Assembly (NCBI RefSeq): GCF_029227915.1
Contig: NC_079885.1
Location: forward strand, 23,065,001 to 23,129,000
Direction: 5' to 3'
DNA length: 64,000 nucleotides
Origin: Hydractinia symbiolongicarpus
Lineage: Eukaryota > Cnidaria > Hydrozoa > Anthoathecata > Hydractiniidae
This document shows, piece after piece, positions 12,533 through 23,729 of this stretch (the stretch's first letter is position 1; every line of letters begins with the position of its first letter). Position numbers and translations under genes: made by a program. The notes beneath the pieces are model-generated. The model made no database searches. It worked only from the letters and a program-made list of their open reading frames with translations, and was not told where the DNA came from.

Positions 12533-13533
12533 GTTCGCCTTTGTAATTTTCAAAATACCTTTACTGGTATTTTTAATCTAGAACCAATTTGTTAGAACTA
12601 CAGTACCCGATAAAGCACACGCCTGGTAACTCAAACTATAGCTTGAGCTCCGATTACCGGAATATACGCTAGGCTGAGCTGCTTTAATTATTCTTATCCC
12701 TATTCATCATTTTTACCTATTATTTATCCAGGATAGCCTCTTTAGTTCATCATGGTACCGTTATCAATGCCCCCTAGACTAAAAAATAAACTGCCTTTTT
12801 AAAAGATTTTCACACTTTCGTTCTCCAGTAAATATAACTTTGTTTCTACAGTAGATGTCCGTTAATTCGAATGCCGCTTAATTCGAACTTTCCGTTATTT
12901 CGAACATTTCACTAATTTGAACAAATAATTTAGTCCCTTGCGTGTTCGAATTAACGGACGTCTACTGTATTTGACCGTCAAAGTGAAAAATTCAAAAAAA
13001 AGAAGAACTTTTTTTCATTTTTCAGTCAAAATTCAAGTCATAAAAAGCCTGGAGAATTTAAACTATTATTTCAGTTCTCTGATTCGATCTACCGGCGGAA
13101 AATTGTATTTTATAGTTTTATACCAAAGTTATATCAAACTTCTAGAATCTGATTCTTCTTAAGACAAAATTAAAAAATGTTCGCGTGTTTATATCCTGTA
13201 GCAATTTGTAGTGAAGTTAATTATTAATATCTATTCCTAAAATAGAATACTTTACGTACCACAAATCCGCAGATACTTCACCACACTAACAAAGTAAATT
13301 GAGGGAGAGCCTTATTCCTGCCCACACTTCCTTAATGAAAATTAAAAATTAATTAACTCAGGAAGAACGTTTGAAGAATCAAGAACGTAAAAACAGTGAA
13401 AATTTAAATTTTGTCATTTTGCGTCATAATTGTGTGCAGATGATCTTGATAATTTTATCGACCAAATGCATTCGTTTCTTTTTAAACGTTAAAAAAATGT
13501 AAACACCAGTCAATAATTATAATCTTATTATAG
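12533..13533 (+). other. Phase-0 intron of the 11.8-kb gene
   Basis: The intron begins GTTCGC and ends TTATTATAG. The donor is weak at positions 3-6, but the phase matches exactly and both flanking exons are open. It contains a complete 119-bp inverted-repeat transposon at 12849-12967. Confidence 0.6.
12849..12967. mobile_element. MITE with TA target-site duplication (pogo/Tigger-like ends)
   Basis: The ends are inverted repeats of about 25 bp. The left arm starts CAGTAGATGTCCGTTAATTC and the right arm reads CAGTAGACGTCCGTTAATTC on the minus strand, differing at one position. A TA dinucleotide flanks each side (12847-12848 and 12968-12969). CAGT ends with a TA duplication are typical of pogo/Tigger-type Tc1/mariner elements. 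At 119 bp it is non-autonomous. The near-identity of the arms suggests recent activity. It lies inside the intron of the 11.8-kb gene. Confidence 0.85.
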
Positions 13534-14031
13534 GACCAATCTTCCAATGGACCTGACATTTATGAAGAAGAGATACAAAACGGAAGTGTAGAGGCATGCA
13601 TCCAATCAGACCTCTCTAGAAGCATATTTTTGCACGATGAGTTTGATTTCAAACCACCAAAACAAAAAGACGAAGAAGCAAAGAATGGCGCTATTATCCA
13701 AGAAATTGTTCAAATGCGGAAAACCTTATCACAATCCAACGAAGAGCTTGGTCAGATTGATCGTTTGTCACTTGGGAATCCGAAGATTCAATCATTATGC
13801 GATCGCTTTGCAGCTGTTGGTGACATATTATGTCAAGCTGAGAAAATAGTTAACAAGTTTGTTGCCATGGAGGTGCCATGCTCATTAAAAATTCAAGCAA
13901 CGATTAACAAAATGCGTTTTTTGACGACAACGAAACGACCAAGTGAGCGACACGTAGAAAGAATGAAGTTATTGCTCGGTGAATGTGATGGAAGAATTAT
14001 GATTGTGGGTAAATATCTTGCGATACAATAA
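13534..14031 (+). CDS. Unrecognised helical protein, exon 2 (residues 233-397)
   Basis: The exon follows the acceptor TTATTATAG and starts in frame with GAC CAA TCT TCC, continuing exon 1 without a shift. It encodes 165 residues: a Ser/Glu-rich linker, then a basic and acidic helical region (from about EAKNGAIIQEIVQMRK) and a C-terminal domain with two cysteines and many leucines that looks like a second helical bundle. The stop TAA is at 14029-14031. It has no ATG of its own in a useful position, which supports it being a downstream exon. Function unknown. Confidence 0.65.
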   Translation, partial: DQSSNGPDIYEEEIQNGSVEACIQSDLSRSIFLHDEFDFKPPKQKDEEAKNGAIIQEIVQMRKTLSQSNEELGQIDRLSLGNPKIQSLCDRFAAVGDILCQAEKIVNKFVAMEVPCSLKIQATINKMRFLTTTKRPSERHVERMKLLLGECDGRIMIVGKYLAIQ

Positions 14032-14032
14032 A
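14027..14032 (+). terminator. AATAAA polyadenylation signal overlapping the stop codon
   Basis: AATAAA at 14027-14032 includes the TAA stop of the 11.8-kb gene. If it is the signal used, the 3'UTR would be only a few tens of bases. Confidence 0.35.
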
Positions 14033-14039
14033 TATGAAC

Positions 14040-14970
14040 ATTAATTTATCCAGGATTACTAACATTTTTTTAAAGTATGTATAATTAAAGAATTAGTCAT
14101 AAAACTTGATCCCTACAGAATACGTGACAGGGTGTAGAATATCCTAAAATGACTGTCCCTCTCGACTCTGACTTGTGACACGAATCAATACGAACCGCAA
14201 TCATGACTAACTGATTCAATAAATCATCTCTCCAGTAATACCAAATTTCGAAAACGAGCAATGCAATTTGGTAAGGATGTTTCACAACTAGAAACAGAAT
14301 CTAGGTGTATATTGTTCAAAATATAATTTAACCTTCCTTTAAAATTTAAAATCGATAATCTCTGAACTTCCCCTTTTATGCAGCAATAATCCCGATAGTC
14401 TTTTTTAGTAGAAACGCAACACCAACGAAACCGATAATTTTATATTTTAGTTGGTTCAAAATCTGCAGCTAATAGAAAGTCGAGAACGAAGAAAAACTTT
14501 AGGTCCGAATATCCTGTCGAATTCAATTGATTGCTCAATAGCCTTTTTCAAAAGTCCTTTTTTATAGAAGTTATTATACTGAAATTATAAGAACAAAAGA
14601 AAGCAAAGAATCATTAAAACACAGGATGTTTATGGAATGTAAAATTGTGAAAAAGGATATTATATTACGAGTTTCTTATACCGCACTTTTTTTTTAATTG
14701 TTTTTATAAACTTAGATCACCTAGATAATTAGTTGAAAGTTTTTCAACAGCTTGTATTTTCACTTAGATCTACGATCAAGGAATTTTTAATATTTTATAA
14801 CAGCAAAAGAAATGCCATTTTACTTGGACTAGATTTAGTTTAGGTTACGTTTTATATGCCTTAATGTACTTAGGATATTTTTACAGATTCTCAGAATAAT
14901 TATATCCTGTAATATGTCGCTGCTGTTTTTAACTTTTTGTTGTGAACATGTGCCTCTTGTGAACATGTTG
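14040..14970. other. Gene-free stretch
   Basis: AT-rich, with no supported gene or repeat. Confidence 0.4.
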
Positions 14971-15011
14971 CGTTGTCGCTGTTGTTGTCGTTGTTGTTTT
15001 TGTTGTTGTTT

Positions 15012-15064
<53 letters not shown>

Positions 15065-15065
15065 A
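14971..15065 (+). repeat. (TTG)n microsatellite
   Basis: A TTG/GTT trinucleotide array. It is imperfect up to ~15015 (interrupted by TCG and TTT) and then uninterrupted to 15063. Confidence 0.9.
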
Positions 15066-15099
15066 TATAAAACGAATCTTAATACATTAGGAATAGGGT

Positions 15100-18000
15100 T
15101 ACTGTATTTTTAGGATACTTATCATATTAATAAAGCTAAGACTGAGTTTACGTGTGTCAATTTCAACATAACTTAGTTGCATGAACTAACTCACAGTTTT
15201 AATTTCCGGGCACATGAAGTGTGTGAAAATTATTCACGCATAGATCTTTTTTTCCGAGGTGCGTGAAACAATAAAGGTAAGGTTTTTTTGTTCCTAATGA
15301 GTGTGAAAGAGGATTATATTGTTGAAACAGTGAGGGAGGGGGAAGTAAATACGTCCTTTTCATTTCTTTTTATTCCTGTTAACCACCTTTTGCGTGCGCG
15401 AAAAAGCATTACTTACGGCGGCGCGAAAATTAATATCAAGCCAAAATTAATCCAATTAAGAAAGCTGATAATAGTTATAAGATACGCTAAGAACGCTTTG
15501 TTTTGTGTAAGAATTTTTCAACTTGAATAAAGAGGTCAACTGAAAGAGGTTATAGCTAATAACATTTACGGTTATTGTGGTTAGGTTTCGAAGAAACTCT
15601 TCTCAATTGTGATGATAAATGTCCTGTGAAATTGTGGGGACCTTTAAGTTAATTATTAATCTCAATTACAGATAGCGATCCATTGAAGTATTTATGTGAA
15701 GAATTGAACTAAATAAATCTAATATAACCTGAATTTATATTAGGATGTTCTTACGAATTTATGAAAATAAATATTATGAAAGAATATGACATGGCATTTA
15801 CAGAACAACTGGTTGCCAAGGAAAACATTCTTCTCGATCAACATATTAAAAAGGATATGATAAAAAGCAGATAAAAATAGAAAAAATTCGGCGAAATATC
15901 TCATTTTTTTGTTTTTGATTTTGAGAGTACCGGGAGTATTTTTAAAAACTCTATTTACTTAAACATAACACTTTTGTGAATATCTTATTTCATCACCTAT
16001 TGTGAGGGTTTCTGAGATATTATGGCCAATTTTAAGCAAAAAATAATTTGAAGAGCATCATGAACAAATAAACAAAAAACGCTATACCGTAAATGTTGGA
16101 ACGAAAATAAAGTAAATCAAAATTATCCAGAATAATATTTGTAATTTTTTCGCTCGCGATTGTCTACACAAGACTTGCTTTATCATGCCCTGTTTCTTTG
16201 TAATTTGGCGGATAACAAATTTCAAGCAATTGGACGTTGTGTATTTATATATATATATTTTTTTGGAAATTTCTAAGTATCTTTTATAAATCAAATACTG
16301 GCCTGACTGCCGCGACCTAAAAATTTTAAGTTAAAGAAGTAAAAACGACACATATGGAGATGTAAATGCCCCGTCTTAAAAACATATAATTGTAGCTTTT
16401 GTTTCGACTGAGTTCATACTACCCATTTCCTAAACAAATCTTCTTGGCTTAAATCTTCTTTAATTTGTAAAGAATGTGGATAAGGGCTTGGTTTTTTTTA
16501 TTTCATTGACTAGTACATCGAATAACGTATCTCTTATGGCTGTGGCATGTATGGCTTTTAGCCTTTTTTATTGTTCCTAATGGCAAAAAAATTCTATTTA
16601 TTCGCATCGGTTAATTTTTTTAACCGTATCTCTAGAAATGCGTCCCATGGTCCTAAACATGCTTTGCGTCTAAATCTTTAATTATTATTTTTTTCTTCTC
16701 TGGGCTTTACATCCTCGACTTGTCAGCTCAAAGGAGGGGGGTGGGGGTGCGAGATGCAAGCCCTCTTTTAGATTTTAAAAACAAAGCAGTTATTTTAAGT
16801 CGTAAGTTTTCCTAAGAATAAACACTAAAGTTTGCGTTTTGATTGGTTAAAAGTTTACAGCGAAATATTTCGCCGCTAAAAAGTAGAAACTGTTTCTACT
16901 TTATGGCGCAGCGAAATTTGCCAAGCAAAGGATAAATTATTCCACAATTGCCATCACACATCTCTGAAACAACAACAGTATATGTACCATTGTCTTCTTT
17001 TAGGTCCATGTATGCTTTTTGCATTGCTGTATAATATCTTTTATTTTCCTTGAATTTTAGTACAAAATTTTACTCTGCAGAGTCTTGACAACACTATATT
17101 GGTATCTAACTATGCTCGACACCGAAGTAATAAAGGTCGCGAAAAAAAGTTGATTTCATAAAAAACGAAACGGTGCTGTGCTGTGTTTGTCACCTTCTAC
17201 GCTAATGATTGCTCCATTTATCTTCCCAGCCGTTGTTCTAGATTTTTTGTCGATAGCTTTGCTTCCATTCCAATTAAGTTGATGGCTATTGCTTCATTTT
17301 TTCTTCACATCTCCCTTACTGCACACTTATGCTCTTGAATTCATTGCCTGGATTTTCGAGAAGCTAGAAACGTCTTAATGGCGTTAAAAAGGAAAGACTA
17401 CGTCGTTGAAAAAGAGTACTATCGACTGAAACCTTTTGACGGACCACCAACTGGATTTTAAGGACAGCCAAATTTCTAATTGCAAATTTAAGTTGCGATA
17501 TAATAAGGTAAAATATGAGTTATGTACTTAACTGATCAAAGATCAAAACTAAGCTATTTTTATATATGTTATTAAGTACTATCCGCGTTTAAAATATCTA
17601 GATAGTGTATCAAAAAATACTTTAAACTGAAAAACTCAGGATTCCTGCAAAAAATATATAGTACATAAAACTGTTTAACATCTTCTTGTGTTGACAAAAA
17701 CATAGTATGTGTTTAATAACAACTTATACATTCAAATAGATGGAATTGCATCGTCAGTAGTTGCTGAAATATAAATGCAAGCACATGAGACAACAGCATT
17801 GCTCACATCACCCGTTGCCAACGTATTTGCCGTAATCAGAAAATCTTACTTTGAAGAGTTCTATTAACACATCAACGGCTTTCACTGGCCTCCACTGTTA
17901 AATTTGAAAGAGATGATAGCATGGCTTTCCTTATTACATTGTTAAAACGTAAGAATTGTGCTATTTTAGGCTCAATTAACGGGAACTCACTCAAACTGAC

Positions 18001-18660
18001 CAGTACCTTAACTAGGAATCAAACCATCATAAATCTTGCAAAGAAAGTGTCACCTCTTCATTCTTAGATCGTGCCAATAACGTAGTCAGTGACAAAAAGG
18101 TACCATGAGTTGGACATGTAAAGAATGCATTGATTGCAAATGGATACAATTAGAAAGTCATCACGCAAGTCAAAAACAAAACAAAGAAAAGATCCAACTT
18201 ATCCAACTGTGAAACATAAATGGAATTGACAGCTTGTGAATTTCTAATATTTTTCCCAAGTTTCAGCAAAGATCCAAAATCGAATGTGGTTTCAACTCTT
18301 AACAAACGCTGCGCAGCATTTTGTCTAAATCAATGGACAAAATTAGTCTGGAAGATCAAAGCAATATCGTTTATGAAATCCCGTGTAGATAGAAAAAGAA
18401 ATTTCAAGCAGCGAGTTCAAAAACACACGCGCAGTAACAAAATGTAATTGTGAGAAAAAGAAAATTGCGGACCATAGCTGACGCAATAGGTATCAAGAAT
18501 CTAGAACAAGCATTTTATATCAACTTCTTGAAATTTGGTTACAAGCTGTACGAAAAAAGTAGTTATTTCCATCTAGATCTGAAAAATGTTGTTAAAATAA
18601 TTAACAGTAATTAACAGCTTGTTTTCAATTGGCTAAATTTGTATTCAAGTTTAGTCGAAA
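15100..18660. other. Gene-free stretch
   Basis: No protein family could be recognised. A frame near 18220-18447 and degenerate coding-like text around 17950-18450 might be transposon remnants but could not be supported. Sequences rich in GCGAAA/GTGCGTGAAA at 15200-15430 resemble low-complexity motifs seen elsewhere in the window (22150-22250, 31200-31320, 53680-53790). Confidence 0.35.
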
Positions 18661-18675
18661 GACGATATCTCTTGA

Positions 18676-18701
18676 CAAAGACGCCTAAAACAGCGTCTTT
18701 G
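18676..18701. repeat. Perfect 9-bp hairpin
   Basis: CAAAGACGC at 18676-18684 and GCGTCTTTG at 18693-18701 are exact reverse complements separated by 8 nt. It lies in non-coding sequence with no adjacent gene. It may be chance or a relic of a repeat end. Confidence 0.4.
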
Positions 18702-19174
18702 TTTTGGGTATATAAGACAAGTTTGCAAACAAATTCTAAACAATCGCAAAGTATATGAACTTGGAGGTAGGGAAGAGAAGAGGCATATTTATGTAGGTGA
18801 TTGTAGCTACCTAGCTAGCTTTATATCTTGTTTTCAAGAAATTAAGACAAATCACCAACACCAGGGGAGAAGACATTTACCTACGGGTGGGCATGACGGT
18901 GCTGAATGCGATGTTTGTATAACACGTGCTTACAATTTTTGGTCTTCGGATTTAAAACCAAATGTAGATCCATAGAATATTGCGTCCCAAACAAACAGCT
19001 CTTTGTTACCGCTCCCCACCCTTTCATATTAATTGGTTGTATGTTTGAGGACTGCACTTTAATAACCAATGACTATTAAGCAAGTTTTTGACTGATAAAT
19101 TTTTTGTCTAATAGCACTTTTCTTAAAAATAGGATCTTTTGCGCGATTTTAAGTACTAATTTAGGGTGCATTCA

Positions 19175-19255
19175 CCAAGGTAAATTTTTTTCTGATGTTA
19201 TAATGTTTTCGAACGGACGAACTACCTCGGACCGAATAGATTGAAGCTTTTGATA
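19175..19255. repeat. Dispersed repeat, copy 3 of 3
   Basis: This shares CTCGGACCGAATAGA and an upstream GTTTTCGAA block with the copies at 60-160 and 3890-3990. Confidence 0.35.
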
Positions 19256-19791
19256 ACGTCAGATTAACGTCAGAGAATAATTGCTAACATAGACCAAATT
19301 TATTGCCATTATTTTGTTCCTTTTATGACGTAGTATAATTGCGCTAAGTTTGATTTAATTTGAAAAACACACCTCTTAATGCACGGCCATTGATACGAAA
19401 AAGATTGCTGACTCCATGCAACAATCTTGCTTACAACATTTGAACAGTGAAAAAAATTATAGTTCACAGTGCGTCACCTCAGTGGAAGTGAATGTCAATA
19501 AAGGAGGAGGATTTTTTTTGACCAGACGACGCCAAAAATAAATAATTATTAGTAGCTATAAGTTATATAAACAGTTTGAAAATAATATATTCCCTTTAAA
19601 TTTACAACCAACAGAAAACTACGCTATATTTGTTGTTGTTTTGTCGTGGTAGATAGTCTGTAACAAAGATTAGGAAAAAATAACAGATTACGACCTACCA
19701 CGGAAAAATATTAAAGTTCTGGACATGTACAAACAAATACATTCTAAGAATTGTTAGCCCATTTGTAAGCAAGGTGAAGAACTAACAAATG

Positions 19792-20267
19792 TTAAAATCT
19801 GGGAAACCCCTTGGCTTCCCTTAAACAGTTAATTTCGTATAATAAATATTGATTTTCGCTTTCCGTTTTCTCAATGAATAAACGCAACTCTAAATTCTGT
19901 CTTTCATACTGCATGCTTTTATTCAATGTTTCAATTTCTTTGCGTCTTCTATCTTCTCTAGTCTTTCGAGCTGCCACATTATTTCTGATTCGCTTTTGCC
20001 AATATTCTTCTGTTTTATGTTCTTCAGAAACAAAATTTCGATTGTTTTTCTTCCCTAACGGCTTCGGATTGTACTTATAGTGCCTTTCCATTTTGATGGT
20101 TTTGTTGGAATAGCTTTTTCCATATTGTGGTAGAAACATGGGACTGCCAGGTTCATACTCATCCTGTGCTTGTAAAGAACTTTCAATTTCGGTATTCAAA
20201 CCATCCATAAAATCTTTTTGAGCACCTTCCGGCAGTTCAGTTTTAACCGAAGTGTAAGAAATAGAAT
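19792..20267 (-). CDS. PAR-type bZIP transcription factor, exon 2
   Basis: This minus-strand exon carries the whole DNA-binding region. A basic extension (KYNPKPLGKKNNRNFV) precedes the EEYW motif typical of PAR/CES-2-like bZIPs. The basic region follows (RIRNNVAARKTREDRRRKE), then a short leucine zipper of about five heptads with several non-leucine positions. The exon starts at 20267 after the acceptor TTCTTTTTAG. Its first two bases complete a GAT codon with the last base of exon 1 at 21104. The stop is at 19792-19794. The spliced protein is 169 aa. Members of this family bind DNA as dimers in the nucleus. Unusually, the invariant Ser/Cys of the N-x-A-A-x-x-S-R signature is Thr here. A close paralogue lies at 30097-30827 on the other strand. 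Confidence 0.85.
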
Positions 20268-21103
20268 CTAAAAAGAAGTGCAGTTAAATATGGATAAGGA
20301 CTGAAAAGTAGCAGAAGGAGAATTTTATTTTGTCATATAGAACCATTTCACCACATTTTAAATATTTTATTTTTGATTAAGGATTTTTAAACAGAGGAAA
20401 AGTTGTATTGTTGTACTGTATTGTCGGAACATGTACACAAACGTTCGACAATTCTAGAGGAAATGTAAATCTATTATTTTCGTGGCGCTTTATCATATTG
20501 AAATTAGTTAGGGAAACTCTGCATCTGGTAAAATTTTTGGCTTTATTGATCTTGTGAAGTCTTGTTCCCGATAAGATGTCATTTTAGAATTAAAAATATG
20601 CTAAATATTGGTACATGGAGATCAATAAATAGATAGTCCGTTTAACACGCATCAGTAGAAACATAATACGATGAAATCGGTAATTATCAAAGGTTATTTC
20701 TGTTTCAATTCGTTTCGTACTTATTTAAGTAGTATTATTATAAGCACTTATTTTTTTAAAGCTTCTGATTATGAGAAGCTAAATCAAATTCTAAGAGGTT
20801 TAAATATATTTTTGGCACGTAGGAAGGACACTTGCCTAAATAAAAACTGATAAAGATTTAGATATGACCAAACCATGTAGAATAATTGACAACTCTTCTA
20901 GTAAAAAGTCTGCCCTGTATTCCTCACGTAAGTAGTTTCAAATTGGTGGGGCATTCAAAGTGTCAGAAAAAATTAACTTACTTTATAAGACAGGTTGATC
21001 AGCAGATTTGACAAGAATTTTTTAAACAAATAGCATTAAAGTTTGAGTAATCCAGACGAAAGAAGATTTCTGTTTTGGTGCAACAAAATTTGACAATACT
21101 CAC
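20268..21103 (-). other. Intron of the 20-kb bZIP gene (phase 1)
   Basis: On the minus strand the intron starts GTGAGT (consensus donor) and ends TTCTTTTTAG. The phase matches between exons. No coding sequence or clear repeat was seen inside. Confidence 0.75.
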
Positions 21104-21137
21104 CATCAGTTCTTATTTGCTTCCAGTGTGTGTCCAT
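21104..21137 (-). CDS. PAR-type bZIP transcription factor, exon 1
   Basis: A short first coding exon: ATG at 21137, eleven codons (MDTHWKQIRTD), then one G before the donor GTGAGT at 21103. That phase-1 end joins exactly to the two-base start of exon 2. The exon is too short to be detected as an open frame by itself. The exact phase match and strong donor are the main support. A further upstream 5'UTR exon is possible. Confidence 0.7.
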
Positions 21138-21139
21138 CT

Positions 21140-22140
21140 TTTATTTTGGAACAGATGCAAAATTGATAGAACAGTAAAAATGTGACTACAAAAATTATTG
21201 ATATGCGTAAGGACATTTTACATGAAGCATTTTGTGTTAAACTCCCTCACAGAGATTACTTGCTGCTAATGAATATGTTAAACTAACGGAGCTAGTATAA
21301 AACCTGTATGGAGGAAAATGATAAAATATTGACAGCATACACGATATTTCGCGTGATGCTTGTCATAGTTCAAATCTCTTGACAAAAAATCAATAGGATA
21401 GGTCAAGAGAAAAGGGAGGTATAAATGATGACATTAGATATTAACTTTTTTCTATAATGCGCAAACAATAAGACTCACGTAGGAGGGTTATACAATACTT
21501 GAAGGAGAGCAACAAAATGGAGCTCCCTCATCCCCTATTATTATACTTTTCCTGATAAACGAGTATACATGTTTAATGGATTTTTCAAATTTAAGTAAAA
21601 TCGTTTGGTGTTGTGCTAATTGATTGAGGAATAATGTCTTTCTCAAAAGATATTTAAAAAAAATCAATCAATAAGTTATTCTTTATAATTTTTCATTTTA
21701 CTCTAAGACACTTCTTTGTTGTGTTTTTTTGTATTCTCAACTCTTGACAAAAGCAATCGAAACTGATTAAAAATTTTGAATCAACTTGGAAAACTTCCAG
21801 ATGTGAAATTTACACAATTATCTAATCAATTTCCCTCCCTCATGAAGACATGTCTTGACAAAACACACTTTACATTAATATTTTGATCTGAGAGCACTCA
21901 AAAACATCACAAAACAAAAAATTACGCGAAAAAAAACACAATAAATATCGATGTATTCTACGCGCTTTGCCGTTACACAGCGTTAATATACCGCACCCTT
22001 CGCTATAGAACAAAATGCTTAAAAATCTCTGCTTTTAAGTAGGGAATAACTTCCATTGTACTTTAGATATCATGCATGAAATGAAACTGACAAGGTAATT
22101 CTTAGGTAAATCTTAAACTACCTTAAGGATAGAAATTATT
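21140..22140. other. Gene-free region upstream of the bZIP gene
   Basis: This holds the presumed promoter of the minus-strand bZIP gene. No confident TATA box or other element was identified. Confidence 0.35.
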
Positions 22141-22287
22141 TTGGTGATCCGCAAAAAAAATTCCGCTAAACTTTCGAAATTTTTCTGCGCAAAAAACTAA
22201 TTTTTCGAAAGACTTCAGCGGTAAAGAATCGATCTGTTGTCTTTGCTTTACATTTAAAAGCCTCTTTTTGCGGATTTTGCGTAAAAT

Positions 22288-22650
22288 TTGAAACTGTCTA
22301 TTCTGAAACCTTTACAAACAAAATGGATTGTGGAGCTTGACGATTATCTAAGCTCTCAGAAAGGTCAAGACATCATTTCAAATGGATGGGAAGCATCTGG
22401 CATCACAAAAGCTATAGAAAAAGGGTCAAGAGGTCTACCGACTTTCCCTGCAATCGATCCATTGGAGAAAACTGAAGCATCTTCATTGCTGATTGGACAA
22501 GAAACAGTCAATCCTGAAAAGATGGCCGGTTTTGTTACCTACAATGGCGAAGATAGTGACGAAAGGAGTGGTCTGTGGAGGACCACCCATGTCATAATAT
22601 TTTCGATATTTTCAGTGACGATATTCGTTCTTACATTTGTTGAAGATTAG
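22288..22650 (+). pseudogene. Transposon-derived ORF fragment (possible transposase C-terminus)
   Basis: The open frame has no ATG at its start: an in-frame TAA is at 22282-22284 and the first codon is TTG. It encodes about 120 residues, with a pattern LKPLQTKWIVELDDYLSS followed by a GW..SGI motif, a PTFPAIDPLE stretch, and a hydrophobic C-terminal segment that may be incidental. The first half resembles C-terminal tails of DDE-type transposase-like proteins of invertebrates as I recall them; this is not a firm assignment. Short CCGCAAAAATTTATTCCGC-like motifs occur on both sides (22147-22166, 22782-22799). This suggests the frame is a remnant inside a repeat. It could also be an orphan exon. 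Confidence 0.35.
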
Positions 22651-22929
22651 ATATTCCAAAAATTGGATGTTTTTCATACACTAAGGTACTAAATTAGGTT
22701 TTCTTGACTTTTAATTCACCGATTTTCTTGCATCCAAAATAATTTATTCCGCAATATCTCTTTTGAGGTTGCTATCCGCAAAAATTTATTCCGCAAAATA
22801 TGCCATTTCTGGGTCACTCATCTGCGAAAATAAATTCCGCACAAATTTCTTTCGCAAATAATTTTTTTCCTTAGGGTAGGCAATTTTAAGATTTTAGCTG
22901 CGATTGTAGATTTTGAGGGACCATCGTAA

Positions 22930-23720
22930 AGCCAGCTAGCTAGCTAGAATTTTTTATTGCTATTTTAAAGGTTTTATTCGGTTTTTTATCCTAACCAACA
23001 TTATTTATCTTTTTTGTTATCTTCACCAATCTGATTTTTTACTCAGCTGCAACTAGGGATGTGGCTGTCGATCTGCTAACTACCTGCTAACTAACTGTTG
23101 ACTACAAAAAAATTTCTAATAACCCTTCTTATGCTAAATGGAGTTAGATAGCTACATATTTTACTGTAATATAAACTGTAGCTCAAGTCTAAAATTTGTT
23201 GATTTAATGAGACAACAGTCTCGATTAACTTTTGATCAGCTAGGGTTTACATTGTACCCAAAATTAATTTTGTAACAACAGGTTTTAGAATGTGGTTATT
23301 ATTTAAACTGATAAACTGACAATAAATTTCGAAAAACTTATTTTGAAAAATAAAATTACTGAGTTATTGTTTTAGCTGGGTGGGACAGGCTTTTTTCTGT
23401 GTTTTTTAAAAGATAATAGTCATCACACACGGATGTTCGACATTGTTCTCTTTTACTAAGCGTTCATCCCGGGACACGATCAATTTTTATACTTTGACGG
23501 GAAATTATTTCGCAAAATAAAAAAATAAATACTGGTTGACTGTTTATGCTATGACGGAGTAATAACAGGTTGTAATTTTTAAAAAATATAATAGCTACAA
23601 CCATAATGCTGTATCGCTGCGCTTTACTGGATTTACTTGTACCAAAGCGCTCCCTTGGCTGTATAGCATGGTTAAGCGCTTGATCTGGTGTTTAACGCCT
23701 GATTACTGGTGGCTCAAAAT
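22930..23720 (+). repeat. Long dispersed repeat, copy 1 (GCTAG-rich family)
   Basis: This starts with GCTAGCTAGCTAG and includes a block TTTTATCCTAACCAACATTA, then TTATGCTAAATGGAGTTAG, and ends with GCTATGACGGAGTAATAAC and TGTATCGCTGCGC. The same order of blocks occurs at 45588-46480 and, in part, at 44860-45090. It has no coding capacity. Its termini are undefined. Confidence 0.55.
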
Positions 23721-23729
23721 GGACCTTTG

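Noticed and set aside
18220-18447. 75-codon frame and coding-like text at 17.9-18.4 kb
   Set aside because: I tried it as a LINE remnant, but no motif could be fixed with confidence.
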